The notes below the pieces were generated by a model. It saw only the letters and a list, made by a program, of their open reading frames with translations. It made no database searches and had not been told where the DNA came from. A program made the position numbers and the translations under genes. From Streptomyces sp. TLI_146 (GTDB lineage Bacteria > Actinomycetota > Actinomycetes > Streptomycetales > Streptomycetaceae), in assembly GCF_002846415.1 (NCBI RefSeq), contig NZ_PJMX01000001.1, forward strand, positions 6,572,001 through 6,636,000: a stretch of DNA of 64,000 bases, in the 5' to 3' direction. Of the stretch, positions 51,536 through 61,768 are shown one piece after another (the stretch's first letter is position 1; every line of letters begins with the position of its first letter).

Positions 51536-52066
51536 TCAGACGGCCCGCGCGCCCATCGCCGCGGTGAAGGCGTCCGGGTCCAGATCGAAGCCGCGTACGG
51601 CCGGGCGGAGCTCCCAGGCGCCGCCCGGGGTCCGGACGAACTCCGCGACCGTCGCGGCCGTGCTCTGGGCCACCGACGAGAAGTCGTCGCTCGCCAGCTC
51701 CCGGTACCCCTCGCGGATGCGGACCTCGGGGTTGGCCACGTCCGCGAAGACGAGCCGGTCCGGGCGCTGCTGGATGACCACGCCGACCACGATCCGGGCG
51801 TGGGCCTCGGGCTGGCGGGCGAATTCCAGCGTCAGCACCTCGTCGTCCCCGAAGCCCTTTCCGGTGGTGCTGTCGCGGCTCAGATAGACCGTGCCGTCGG
51901 GTGAGCGGCTGTCGAAGTGCACCAGATAGGCGGGGCTGCCGTACGGATCGGACGCCGGGTAGACCGCGGCGATCACATCGAGGTCGTGGGCCGGGGAGCC
52001 GACCGGGCTCGGGTCCCACCGCAGTGCCACCTCGACCTTGTCGAGTCCCTTGCTGAAGCCGCTCAT
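51536..52066 (-). CDS. TerD family protein
   Basis: 176-residue calcium-binding stress protein of the tellurium-resistance TerD family. It reads SKGLDKVEVALRWDPSP ... HDLDVIAAVYPASDPYGSPAYLVHFDSRSPDGTVYLSRDSTTGKGFGDDEVLTLEFARQPEAHARIVVGVVIQQ ... FADVANPEVRIREGYRELASDDFSSVAQSTAATVAEFVRTPGGAWELRPAVRGFD, covering the conserved Asp clusters for Ca2+. The start is ATG 52066 behind GGGAGGGG; a TTG two codons earlier is possible. Streptomyces have many TerD paralogues with cytosolic stress roles. Confidence 0.92.
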   Translation of the reverse strand: MSGFSKGLDKVEVALRWDPSPVGSPAHDLDVIAAVYPASDPYGSPAYLVHFDSRSPDGTVYLSRDSTTGKGFGDDEVLTLEFARQPEAHARIVVGVVIQQRPDRLVFADVANPEVRIREGYRELASDDFSSVAQSTAATVAEFVRTPGGAWELRPAVRGFDLDPDAFTAAMGARAV

Positions 52067-52190
52067 CCCCAAACCCCTCCCCGTGACTGCCCGTTGTCAG
52101 CCGCTCACCGACCATGCTGCCACGCGCGCGGGGCGGTCCGGTCCTGCGGAGTGGGACCGGCGCCAGGGGCGCTGGCCGTACGATGGCGCG

Positions 52191-52796
52191 GTGCTGGTCA
52201 AGTGGATTCGCTGCACTGTGGTCGACCGTCCCGGCTTCGACCGGGGGCAGCGGAAGTGGGCGGGACTGCTGGGGGAGCCGGGATTCAGGGGCCAGGGCGG
52301 CGGGTGGAGCCGGGGGCGGGCGGATGTGGCGCACGTCTTCACCTTCTGGGAGAGCCGCCCCTTCTACGACTCCTTCATGGCGCGTGCCCACGACCGGCTC
52401 GCCGCCGCGCAGTCCGGCACGTTCAAGGACGCGCGCGTCAAGCTGTTCGACCACCGCTTCGATGTGAAGACCGGCTTCGAGCCGCGCTTCGGCGACGCCG
52501 ACGTGGTGCGGGTGGCGCACTGCCGGGTGCACGCCGACCGCGTCGAGCACTTCAGCAGCGCGCAGGAGCGGATCTGGAACCCGGCGATGGCCGGGTCGCC
52601 CGGGATGCTGCGCGGGGTGTTCGGGGAGGCCCCGGGCAACGAGTTCCTGGTGCTCTCCATGTGGCGGTCGGCGGCCGAGCACGGCAAGTACCGGGCCGAC
52701 CGGGTGGAGCGCCTCGCGCTGCGCGCGGGGACGGAGGCGGATGTCGCGGGCCTGTCCGGGGCCGTCGTCGACCTCAATCCCAGCTGGACGGTGTGA
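52191..52796 (+). CDS. DUF4937 / YdbC-like family protein
   Basis: 201 residues. The first ~100 match the YdbC/DUF4937 family (VLVKWIRCTVVDRPGFDRGQRKWAGLLGEPGFRGQGGGWSR ... FTFWESRPFYDSFMARAHDRLA); the second half repeats an antibiotic-biosynthesis-monooxygenase-like ferredoxin fold (VVRVAHCRVHADRVEHFSSAQERIWNPAMAGSPGMLRGVF ... EFLVLSMWRSAAEHGKY). The start is GTG 52191; TACGAT (52179-52184) sits 6 bases upstream, so a leaderless mRNA is likely. Function unknown. Confidence 0.8.
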   Translation: MLVKWIRCTVVDRPGFDRGQRKWAGLLGEPGFRGQGGGWSRGRADVAHVFTFWESRPFYDSFMARAHDRLAAAQSGTFKDARVKLFDHRFDVKTGFEPRFGDADVVRVAHCRVHADRVEHFSSAQERIWNPAMAGSPGMLRGVFGEAPGNEFLVLSMWRSAAEHGKYRADRVERLALRAGTEADVAGLSGAVVDLNPSWTV

Positions 52797-52831
52797 GCGA
52801 TACGCCGGATGGCGGCCGGACGGCTGCTCGA

Positions 52832-52854
52832 ATGTCAGACCGGCGATCTAGGGT
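52832..52854 (+). promoter_or_regulatory. Degenerate PafBC-type promoter of the histidine phosphatase gene
   Basis: ATGTCAGAC (52832-52840), 8 bases, TAGGGT (52849-52854), 6 bases to ATG 52861. The TGTCAG core and N8 spacing are exact; flanking bases differ from TTGTCAGTG. The same ATGTCAGAC occurs at the recQ promoter. Confidence 0.55.
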
Positions 52855-52860
52855 TTACGC

Positions 52861-53520
52861 ATGGCAAGACCGCGTCGCATCGTCCTCGTCCGGCACGGCG
52901 AGTCGGAGGGGAACGCCGACGACACCGTGTACGAGCGCGAGCCCGACCACGCGCTGCGGCTCACCGCGACCGGGCGGCGGCAGGCGGAGGAGACGGGGGA
53001 GCGGCTGCGCGAGATGTTCGGGCGCGAGCGCGTCAGCGTCTACGTCTCGCCGTACCGGCGCACCCACGAGACGTTCCGGGCGTTCGGGCTCGATCCGGAG
53101 CTCGTGCGGATCAGGGAGGAGCCCAGGCTCCGCGAGCAGGACTGGGGGAACTGGCAGGACCGCGACGACGTAAGGCTCCAGAAGGCCTACCGGGACGCGT
53201 ACGGACACTTCTTCTACCGCTTCGCGCAGGGCGAGTCGGGGGCGGACGTGTACGACCGGGTGGGGTCGTTCCTGGAGAGCCTGCACCGCAGCTTCGAGGC
53301 GCCCGACCACCCGCCGAACGTCCTGCTCGTCACCCACGGCCTGACGATGCGGCTGTTCTGCATGCGCTGGTTCCACTGGACGGTGGCGGACTTCGAGTCG
53401 CTCTCCAATCCGGGGAACGCGGAGACCAGGACGCTGCTCCTCGGCCCCGACGGGCGGTACACGCTGGACCGGCAGTTCGAGCGGTGGCGCGTCCCCGAGC
53501 CGTACGGCATCACCGGATAG
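52861..53520 (+). CDS. Histidine phosphatase (phosphoglycerate mutase-like) family protein
   Basis: 219 residues with the RHG motif (IVLVRHGESEGN) near residue 10, the SPYRRTHETFRAFG segment with the second Arg, acid in EEPRLREQDWGNWQ and the second catalytic His in VLLVTHGLTMRLFC. The substrate could be a phosphosugar, phosphoprotein or nucleotide. ATG 52861 lies 6 bases after TAGGGT. The ADP-ribosylglycohydrolase gene starts 12 bases after its stop, so the two are probably one transcript. Confidence 0.9.
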   Translation: MARPRRIVLVRHGESEGNADDTVYEREPDHALRLTATGRRQAEETGERLREMFGRERVSVYVSPYRRTHETFRAFGLDPELVRIREEPRLREQDWGNWQDRDDVRLQKAYRDAYGHFFYRFAQGESGADVYDRVGSFLESLHRSFEAPDHPPNVLLVTHGLTMRLFCMRWFHWTVADFESLSNPGNAETRTLLLGPDGRYTLDRQFERWRVPEPYGITG

Positions 53521-53532
53521 AGTGGGTGTGCG

Positions 53533-54444
53533 ATGACCGCTGACTCCACACTCGAATCACGCTTCGAACGCGCGCTGGGCAGCCTGCGCGGGCTGTCCGT
53601 GGGAGACGCCCTGGGCTCCCAGTTCTTCGTCCCCGCCCACTATCCGCTGCTCAAACGGCGCCAACTGCCCGACGGCCCGTGGCAGTGGACCGACGACACC
53701 GAGATGGCCTGCTCGGTCCTGGCCGTACTGGCCGCGCACGGCCGGATCGACCAGGACCGGCTCGCCCGCTCCTTCGCCGAGCACCACGACTTCGACCGGG
53801 GGTACGGCCCGGCCGTCAACCGGATGCTGCGGCTGATCCGGGAGGGCGGGGACTGGCGGGAGCTGGCCGCCGCGCTCTTCAACGGGCAGGGCTCCTGGGG
53901 CAACGGCTCCGCGATGCGGATCGCGCCGCTGGGCGCCTGGTACGCGGACGACCCGGAGCAGGCCACCCACCAGGCCGAGATCTCCTCGTACACCACCCAC
54001 CAGCACCGCGAGGCCGTGGTGGGCTCGATGGCGGTGGCGGCCGCCGCCGCGCTGGCCGCCGCTCCGGCGGGCCCGCCGACCCCGGCGGAGCTGCTCGACG
54101 GCGTCGTGGCACTGGTGCCGCGCAGCGCGGTCGGCGCGGGGCTCAGGCGGGCGCGGGACATGCTGGACTACGGGGACGCGGGCACGGTGGCCGCGGTGCT
54201 CGGGTGCGGGCGGCGGACCAGTGCGCACGACACGGTGCCGTTCGCGCTGTGGTCGGCGGCGCGCTCGCTCGGCGACTACGAGAAGGCGTTCTGGACGACC
54301 GCGCAGGCGGGCGGCGACGTCGACACCACCTGCGCGATCGTCGGCGGGGTGATCGCGGCCGGCAAGGCCGGGGCGCCCCCGGCCGAGTGGCTGGCGCGGA
54401 CCGAGGAGCTGCCGGGCTGGGTCCCGGCGACGGTCTCGGGCTGA
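53533..54444 (+). CDS. ADP-ribosylglycohydrolase (DraG-like) family protein
   Basis: 303-residue all-helical hydrolase that removes ADP-ribose from protein, nucleic acid or small molecules. Metal-site motifs of the family are present: LSVGDALGSQFF, QWTDDTEMACSVLAVL, GSWGNGSAMRIAPLG and GGDVDTTCAIVGGVIAA. The ATG 53533 is 12 bases after the phosphatase stop. No ADP-ribosyltransferase gene is seen nearby. Substrate unknown; the linkage to a degenerate damage-type promoter raises the possibility of DNA or repair-protein ADP-ribosylation. Confidence 0.92.
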   Translation: MTADSTLESRFERALGSLRGLSVGDALGSQFFVPAHYPLLKRRQLPDGPWQWTDDTEMACSVLAVLAAHGRIDQDRLARSFAEHHDFDRGYGPAVNRMLRLIREGGDWRELAAALFNGQGSWGNGSAMRIAPLGAWYADDPEQATHQAEISSYTTHQHREAVVGSMAVAAAAALAAAPAGPPTPAELLDGVVALVPRSAVGAGLRRARDMLDYGDAGTVAAVLGCGRRTSAHDTVPFALWSAARSLGDYEKAFWTTAQAGGDVDTTCAIVGGVIAAGKAGAPPAEWLARTEELPGWVPATVSG

Positions 54445-54515
54445 GCCGGATCCGGGGCCCGGGGCCTTCGCCGGGGGCGCTGCCGTGGCGGCCCCGACCG
54501 GTGGGGCGCCGCGGG

Positions 54516-56072
54516 TCAGCCCGGCACGCCCGCCTTGCCGCTCAGCGCCTCCAGATCGCTCTTGCGGACCTGGATGACGAAGATCGCGACCAGGGACGCG
54601 AGGGACACCAGGGCCACGGCGGCGATGAAGGCCGTGCCGATGCCGTGGGCGAGGACCTCGTCGCTCCAGGGCGCGGGCAGCTGGTGGGTCTTGGCGAAGG
54701 CCGCCTTCTGCTCGGGTGAGCCGTGCGCGAGGAAGTCCTTGAGCTGGGTCCTGCCCTCGTCGCGGCTCGCGGTGCCGAAGACCGTGGTCAGGATGGACAG
54801 ACCGAGCGCGCCGCCGACCTGCTGGGTGGTGTTGAGCAGGCCGGACGCGGCGCCGGACTCGCTGTCGGCGACGCCGGAGACCGCGGTCAGGGTGAGCGTG
54901 ACGAAGTTCAGGCCCATGCCGAAGCCGAAGAGCAGCAGCGGCCCGATGATCCCGCCGGTGTAGGTGCTGTCCGGGTCGATCAGGGTCAGCCAGGCCATGG
55001 CGCCCGCGGTGATCAGCGAACCGGCGACCACGATGGGCTTGGGCCCGATGCGGGGCAGCAGGTTCGTGGCTAGGCCCGCCGCGAGGACGATCGCCAGGGT
55101 CGAGGGGAAGAAGGCGACTCCGGCCTTGACCGGGCTGTAGTGCAGCACGTTCTGCACGAAGAGCACGATGAAGAAGAACATGCCGAACATGGCCGCGGCG
55201 AGGCTCAGCATGATCACGTACGTACCGGAGCGGTTGCGGTCGGCGAACATCCGCAGCGGGGTGATGGGCTGGGCGGAGCGGCGCTCCACCGCGACGAAGG
55301 CGAGGAGCAGGACCACGGCCGCGCCGAAGGAGGCCAGGGTGAGGCCGTCGCGCCAGCCGTCGCTCGCGGCCCGGATGAACCCGTAGACCAGGGCCGCCAT
55401 GCCGCCGGTCGAGGTGAACGCGCCGGCCAGGTCGAAGGTGCCGGAGTGGCGCTCGGACTCCCGGATGTAGCGCGGTGCGAGCGCGGCGATGACCACGCCG
55501 ATGGGCACGTTGACGAAGAGCACCCAGCGCCAGTTGAGCCAGTCGGTGAGCATGCCGCCCGCGATCAGGCCGATGGCGCCGCCGCCCGCCGAGACCGCCG
55601 AGAAGACGCCGAACGCCCGGTTGCGCTCGGGGCCTTCGGGGAACGTGGTCGCGATCAGGGCGAGCGAGGTGGGGGAGGCGATGGCGCCGCCGATGCCCTG
55701 GAGGGCGCGGGCGGCGAGCAGTTGCCAGGGTTCCTGGGCGAAGCCGCCGAGGAGCGAGGCGAGGGTGAAGACCAGGATGCCGGTGATGAACATCCGGCGC
55801 CGGCCGAGGAGGTCGCCGGCCCGGCCGCCGAGCAGCAGCAGCCCGCCGAAGGTCAGCGCGTAGGCGTTGATGACCCAGGTCAGGTCGCTGGTGGAGAAGC
55901 CGAGGGAGGTCTGGATGTGGGGGAGCGCGATGTTCACGATCGTCGCGTCCAGGACCACCATCAGCTGGCACATCGCGATGACCGTGAGGGCGATGCCGGG
56001 ACGGTCGGGGCGCGGTGGATGCGGTTCGGGTGCGGGGGTGCCGGGCTTCGCGTCTATCTGATCTGACGTCAT
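54516..56072 (-). CDS. MFS drug efflux transporter, DHA2 (14-helix, EmrB/QacA) family
   Basis: 518 residues with 14 predicted helices. Motif A is GGRAGDLLGRRRMFITG; motif C region is GGAIGLIAGGML; VVLDATIVNIALPHIQTSL in helix 1 is a hallmark of the DHA2 group. The start is ATG 56072 with AAGGGA upstream; the longer frame to 56159 overlaps the operator region and is not used. It is divergent from a TetR regulator across a 217-base gap with a GTGAAC-N6-GTTCAC operator, so drug-inducible efflux is likely. Substrate unknown. Confidence 0.92.
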   Translation of the reverse strand: MTSDQIDAKPGTPAPEPHPPRPDRPGIALTVIAMCQLMVVLDATIVNIALPHIQTSLGFSTSDLTWVINAYALTFGGLLLLGGRAGDLLGRRRMFITGILVFTLASLLGGFAQEPWQLLAARALQGIGGAIASPTSLALIATTFPEGPERNRAFGVFSAVSAGGGAIGLIAGGMLTDWLNWRWVLFVNVPIGVVIAALAPRYIRESERHSGTFDLAGAFTSTGGMAALVYGFIRAASDGWRDGLTLASFGAAVVLLLAFVAVERRSAQPITPLRMFADRNRSGTYVIMLSLAAAMFGMFFFIVLFVQNVLHYSPVKAGVAFFPSTLAIVLAAGLATNLLPRIGPKPIVVAGSLITAGAMAWLTLIDPDSTYTGGIIGPLLLFGFGMGLNFVTLTLTAVSGVADSESGAASGLLNTTQQVGGALGLSILTTVFGTASRDEGRTQLKDFLAHGSPEQKAAFAKTHQLPAPWSDEVLAHGIGTAFIAAVALVSLASLVAIFVIQVRKSDLEALSGKAGVPG

Positions 56073-56107
56073 AAAGGGTCCCTTGAGACGTACTAGGAAA
56101 CGCCACC

Positions 56108-56160
56108 GTTCACTATCGAAGACCCTAGCGAGCCGGAAAGAGTGAACACAAGCGTTCACT
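56108..56160. promoter_or_regulatory. TetR-type operator between MFS and TetR genes
   Basis: AGTGAAC (56141-56147), 6 bases, GTTCACT (56154-56160) is a perfect inverted repeat. An additional half-site GTTCACT lies at 56108-56114. The location between divergent efflux and tetR genes makes it the likely binding site of that regulator. Confidence 0.8.
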
Positions 56161-56289
56161 AAGGGGAGTTGGGGCTGGTTGGCGCCGGGATGGTGGTTCC
56201 CGTACGGGGTGTTCGGGGACGCCGTTCCTGGTCAAACGGCCGACGGGCCACCACCATGGGGGCAGACCGTCCCCAACGGAGAGAAGACG

Positions 56290-56916
56290 ATGGCTACTTC
56301 GCGCTGGACTGCTGCCGACGAGGCCCCGCAGGTCTCGCCGCGCCGCCGGGGCCCCGTCCTGGAACGGGCGATCCTCGACGCGGCCCTGGAGCAGTTGAGC
56401 ACGGTCGGCTGGAACGCCCTCACCATGGAGGGCGTGGCCGCCGGGGCGCAGACCGGGAAGGCCGCGGTGTACCGCCGCTGGTCCTCCAAGGAGGAGCTGG
56501 TGGCCGACGCGCTGCGGGCCGGGTTCCCCCATCTGGACCGGGCCGACGACCACGGTTCGCTGCGCGAGGACCTCTACCAGCTCTGTCTGCGGCTGCGGGA
56601 GGCGATGTACTCGCGGTCGGGTTTCGCCCTGCGCTCGGTGCTTTACGAGTGCGACGCCGCCAGCGCCGAACGGTTCCACGGGATGGTGCTGCGGCGTCTG
56701 GTCGAGCCCGCCCAGCGGCTCTTCCGGGAGGCCGTGCGGCGCGGAATCGAGCGGGGCGAGGTACGGGCCGACGCCACGGCGGAGGTGATCTTCGACGTCA
56801 TTCCCGGGCTGATGATGTTCCGCGCGAAGGTACGCGGAAGCGAATGGCCCGACGAGGCGGTCGCGGAGATGATCGATCACGTGATGGTGCCGTTGCTGCG
56901 GGCGGGGAATGCCTGA
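56290..56916 (+). CDS. TetR family transcriptional regulator (of the divergent efflux gene)
   Basis: 208 residues from ATG 56290 (CGGAGAGAAG upstream). The N-terminal helix-turn-helix is ERAILDAALEQLSTVGWNALTMEGVAAGAQTGKAAVYRRWSSKEELVADAL; the C-terminal ligand domain resembles TetR_C regulators of multidrug pumps (SVLYECDAASAERFHGMVLRRLVEPAQRLFREAVRRG). The longer frame from 56179 has no ribosome site. Expected to repress the MFS gene and itself until a drug binds. Confidence 0.92.
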   Translation: MATSRWTAADEAPQVSPRRRGPVLERAILDAALEQLSTVGWNALTMEGVAAGAQTGKAAVYRRWSSKEELVADALRAGFPHLDRADDHGSLREDLYQLCLRLREAMYSRSGFALRSVLYECDAASAERFHGMVLRRLVEPAQRLFREAVRRGIERGEVRADATAEVIFDVIPGLMMFRAKVRGSEWPDEAVAEMIDHVMVPLLRAGNA

Positions 56917-57036
56917 TCAGGGGGTGCGGGACTGTCTGATCGGGGCGTGCCGCCCGGCCTGATCGCGGTGTGCTCGCGCGGTACGGGGTGGCCGGGGTGT
57001 CCTCGGCAGCGCGGGCGGCGTAACCTTGCTGGCGCC

Positions 57037-57747
57037 ATGCCGTACGAACCACCCACCCACACCGTCGAGCGCTCACTCCGCGCCACCACCGGATGCAAGA
57101 TCATCGCCGGTGTCGACGAAGTCGGACGCGGGGCGTGGGCCGGTCCCGTCACGGTGTGCGCCGCCATCACGGGGCTGCGCCGACCGCCCGAGGGTCTGAC
57201 CGACTCCAAGCTGATCAGCCCCAAGCGCCGCCTCGAACTGGCCGGGGAGCTGGAGTCCTGGGTGACGTCGTACGCACTCGGGCACTCCTCGCCGCAGGAG
57301 ATCGACGAGCTCGGAATGACCGCCGCGCTCCGTCTCGCCGCAGTCCGCGCGCTGGACGCGCTTCCGGTACGGCCGGAGGCGGTGATCCTCGACGGCAAGC
57401 ACGACTACCTCGGCGAGCCGTGGCGGGTCCGTACCGTCATCAAGGGGGACCAGTCCTGCATCGCGGTCGCGGCCGCCTCGGTGATCGCCAAGGTGCGCCG
57501 GGACGCGATGATGGCCGAACTCGGGGGAGCGGCGGGGGAGTACGAGGCGTTCGGCTTCGGCGACAACGCGGGCTACCCCTCGCCCACGCACAAGACGGCT
57601 CTGGAGGAGTGGGGTCCGACCCCGTACCACCGGCTGTCCTGGGCGTACCTCGACGCGCTGCCGCGCTGGCGGCACTTGAAGAAGGCCCGGGTCTCGGCGG
57701 CGGCGGCCGCACTGGAAAGCGGGGGCCAGCTCGGCTTCGACTTCTGA
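57037..57747 (+). CDS. rnhB: Ribonuclease HII
   Basis: 236-residue RNase H type 2 that removes ribonucleotides and R-loops from DNA. Active-site DEVGRGAWAGP (Asp, Glu), second Asp in LTDSK, third in ILDGKHD; also KGDQSCIAVAAASVIAKVRRD and GYPSPTHKTALEEWG. ATG 57037 is the conserved start (MPYEPPTHTVERSL); the frame is open from 56947. It is followed by a frame-broken gene. Confidence 0.96.
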   Translation: MPYEPPTHTVERSLRATTGCKIIAGVDEVGRGAWAGPVTVCAAITGLRRPPEGLTDSKLISPKRRLELAGELESWVTSYALGHSSPQEIDELGMTAALRLAAVRALDALPVRPEAVILDGKHDYLGEPWRVRTVIKGDQSCIAVAAASVIAKVRRDAMMAELGGAAGEYEAFGFGDNAGYPSPTHKTALEEWGPTPYHRLSWAYLDALPRWRHLKKARVSAAAAALESGGQLGFDF

Positions 57748-57852
57748 AATCCCTGGACTTTCCCCGCCCTTTACGGGGAGACTCCGCCCCGATCGCACTT
57801 TTGTGCCCACCCGGTGGTGCCCCATTCACCGGCGTTTGATAGACCTTTACCC

Positions 57853-58463
57853 ATGCCTCTCATCCCCGAGGAGCCTCAGATTCACGAGAGCGCCCAGGGT
57901 CCCCGCGTCACTCCGGCCGCCGGCCGCACCGCGCCGACCCCCCGTCCCGTTCCTGGTCCGCGTACCGCGGCCGCACCGCGTCCCGGAACTCCGGGCCCCG
58001 GTCCCGCCCGGCCCACGCCCCCGCGCAGCGCACGCACACCGCCGCGCAGCCCCAGGCGCCCCGTCCGGCCGCTTCCGGGCCGCAGGTCCAGCTGATCCCG
58101 GCCGCGGCCGACGGCGCGCTCGACGCCGCGGGCGAGGCGGTGGACCTGCTGCTCGACACCGGTCGCGCGCCGGGCGACATCCTGGTCCTCACCACGGGTG
58201 AGCAGCATCCGTGGGCGGCGCACGAGCTGTCCTTCGGCGAGGAGTCGTACTGGGCGCAGCACGATGCCCGCGACGACGTGTTCTACGCGTCCGCCGCGGT
58301 CGCCGCGCGTGCGGCCGGTCGGCCCGTGGTGATCGTCGCCGTCAACGGCGGGGATGACGCTGCTGTGGCCGCGCTGTCGGTCGCCCGGGAGCGGGCGGGG
58401 GCGCTGCTGATCGTCTGCGGTGATCCACAGCGGGTCAACGCGGTGCTTGGCGCCGGCGTCTGA
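57853..58463 (+). pseudogene. Conserved hypothetical protein with a probable frameshift in its Pro-rich linker
   Basis: ATG 57853 opens a frame reading MPLIPEEPQIHESAQGPRVTP then Pro/Arg-rich sequence, stopping at 58095. The conserved C-terminal domain (LIPAAADGALDAAGEAVDLLLDTGRAPGDILVLTTGEQHPWAAHELSFGEESYWAQHDARDDVFYASAAVAARAAGRPVVIVAVNGG) is in another frame, open from 57843 to 58463 but without an N-terminal start. A single missing base in the Pro-rich region (for instance the six-C run at 57938-57943) would join them into one protein of about 200 residues. It could be a real pseudogene, a sequencing error in GC-rich DNA, or recoding. GTG 58140 could also start a 107-residue C-terminal product. 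Function not recognised. Confidence 0.7.
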
Positions 58464-58494
58464 GTTTGGGCGCGCCGCCTTTTCGGCCCGGGGT

Positions 58495-58690
58495 TTGTCT
58501 GCGGGGCGGTGGGGGCTGGCCGCGCAGTTCCTCGCGCCCCTGGGCCCGTTGTCGTCTGCGGGGCGGTGGGGGCTGGCCCGGCCCTGAATCCGTTGTCGTC
58601 TGCGGGTCGTACGTGGCCGGTCGCGCAGTTCCCCGCGCCCCTCAAACCCGTGGCTGGGCGTGCCCTTCCCCGCGCCCCCTTTCGGGGCGC
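58495..58690. repeat. Streptomyces-type intergenic repeats (GTCTGCGGG ... CGCAGTTCCCCGCGCCCCT)
   Basis: This 228-base gap has three tandem, diverged copies of a GTCTGCGGGGCGG-type unit (starting near 58495, 58550 and 58594); two end in CGCAGTTCC(C/T)CGCGCCCCT. They are followed by a related TTCCCCGCGCCCCCTTTCGGGGCGC hairpin. Near-identical elements are scattered between genes in many streptomycete genomes. No gene is seen. Confidence 0.8.
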
Positions 58691-58691
58691 G

Positions 58692-59318
58692 CTAGCGTGC
58701 TGCCACTCTGCGTAGGGCTTCCGCTGAGCCGCTGCGTACGGGCAGGGGATCGGGGTCGGTGTCCGCGAGGGAGCCGGGGCGGGTTGTGGAGCTGGGGTGG
58801 CGGCCGCCGCGGCCCTCGCCCAGCACCTGCCAGCCGGCGCGGGTCAGCGTGATGTACGCGCCGCAGCGCAGCCCGTGCAGGGTGCAGGCGTCCCGCAGGC
58901 CCCACATCCAGGCGCCGTCCTCCTCGGTCCAACGCTCGTCGCCGTCACGGCAGTAGAGCAGGACGGCGGTGCGCACCGGGGTCCGGCGGCGCAGGTCGTG
59001 CGGGATCACCCGGCGCAGGTGCGCGAGGAGCGCGTTGCGGAACTCCCAGCCGTCGGCGGCGACCGGGCGGCGGACGAACGAGGCGCTGGCAGTCAGCCGT
59101 TCCTCGTGGTCCAGGACGGCGACCACGGCCGTCGACGGGGTCGGGCGGTGCCGGACGTGCAGCCCGCTGACCACCTCGCGGGGGTTGCGCAGCAGCGGGA
59201 TCCCCGCCGAGGCCCACTCCGCGGGCTCCAGCATCCTGGCGAGGCGGTTCGCCGAGGCCGCCGACATGAGGGACGACGCGCCTGCCGAGGCTGCGGACGG
59301 TGCGAATCCGAAGGTCAC
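58692..59318 (-). CDS. Conserved streptomycete hypothetical protein next to recQ
   Basis: About 208 residues from GTG 59318 (VTFGFAPSAASAG; GGGAGG just upstream, unusually close at 3 bases; GTG 59342 is the alternative). The body reads LEPAEWASAGIPLLRNPREVVSGLHVRHRPTPSTAVVAVLDHEERLTASASFVRR ... RRRTPVRTAVLLYCRDGDERWTEEDGAWMWGLRDACTLHGLRCGAYITLTRAGWQVLGEGRGGR. The second part has strand-helix order resembling a RadC-like (JAB) protein, but no metal motif is clear. It lies directly downstream of recQ in the same direction, 222 bases apart. Confidence 0.75.
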   Translation of the reverse strand: MTFGFAPSAASAGASSLMSAASANRLARMLEPAEWASAGIPLLRNPREVVSGLHVRHRPTPSTAVVAVLDHEERLTASASFVRRPVAADGWEFRNALLAHLRRVIPHDLRRRTPVRTAVLLYCRDGDERWTEEDGAWMWGLRDACTLHGLRCGAYITLTRAGWQVLGEGRGGRHPSSTTRPGSLADTDPDPLPVRSGSAEALRRVAAR

Positions 59319-59540
59319 GGTCCTCCCTTCCGGATACGCGCCCACAGTGCGGGCAGGGTCGGGTGAGGGCGCAGCACGGCACGGCCCGGGACACCGGGTC
59401 CACCGCTGAGGCGCGGCTCCAATTCTCGCTGGCTCACGGGCACGCGGCAACGAGCAAATGGAGCCGCTGACTGGAATCGGAGGGTATGACGCTCATATCC
59501 CTGCCCAGTCGCACCCCCGGTCACGCCCCGGACTCCCGGC

Positions 59541-61709
<2,169 letters not shown>

Positions 61710-61715
61710 GCCCCC

Positions 61716-61738
61716 ATACAACAGGACGGGTCTGACAT
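61716..61738 (-). promoter_or_regulatory. Degenerate PafBC-type promoter of recQ
   Basis: Minus strand ATGTCAGAC (61730-61738), 8 bases, TTGTAT (61716-61721), 6 bases to ATG 61709. Core and spacing match the RecA-independent damage promoter; the upstream 9-mer is identical to the one before the histidine phosphatase gene. Confidence 0.55.
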
Positions 61739-61768
61739 CCGGCCCGCCGCGCGCCCCCCGGGCGGTCG

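Noticed and set aside
52094..52116. TTGTCAGCC upstream of the DUF4937 gene
   Set aside because: The sequence 8 bases downstream (ACCATG) is not a -10 and the gene start is about 75 bases further; TACGAT at 52179 is a better promoter element.
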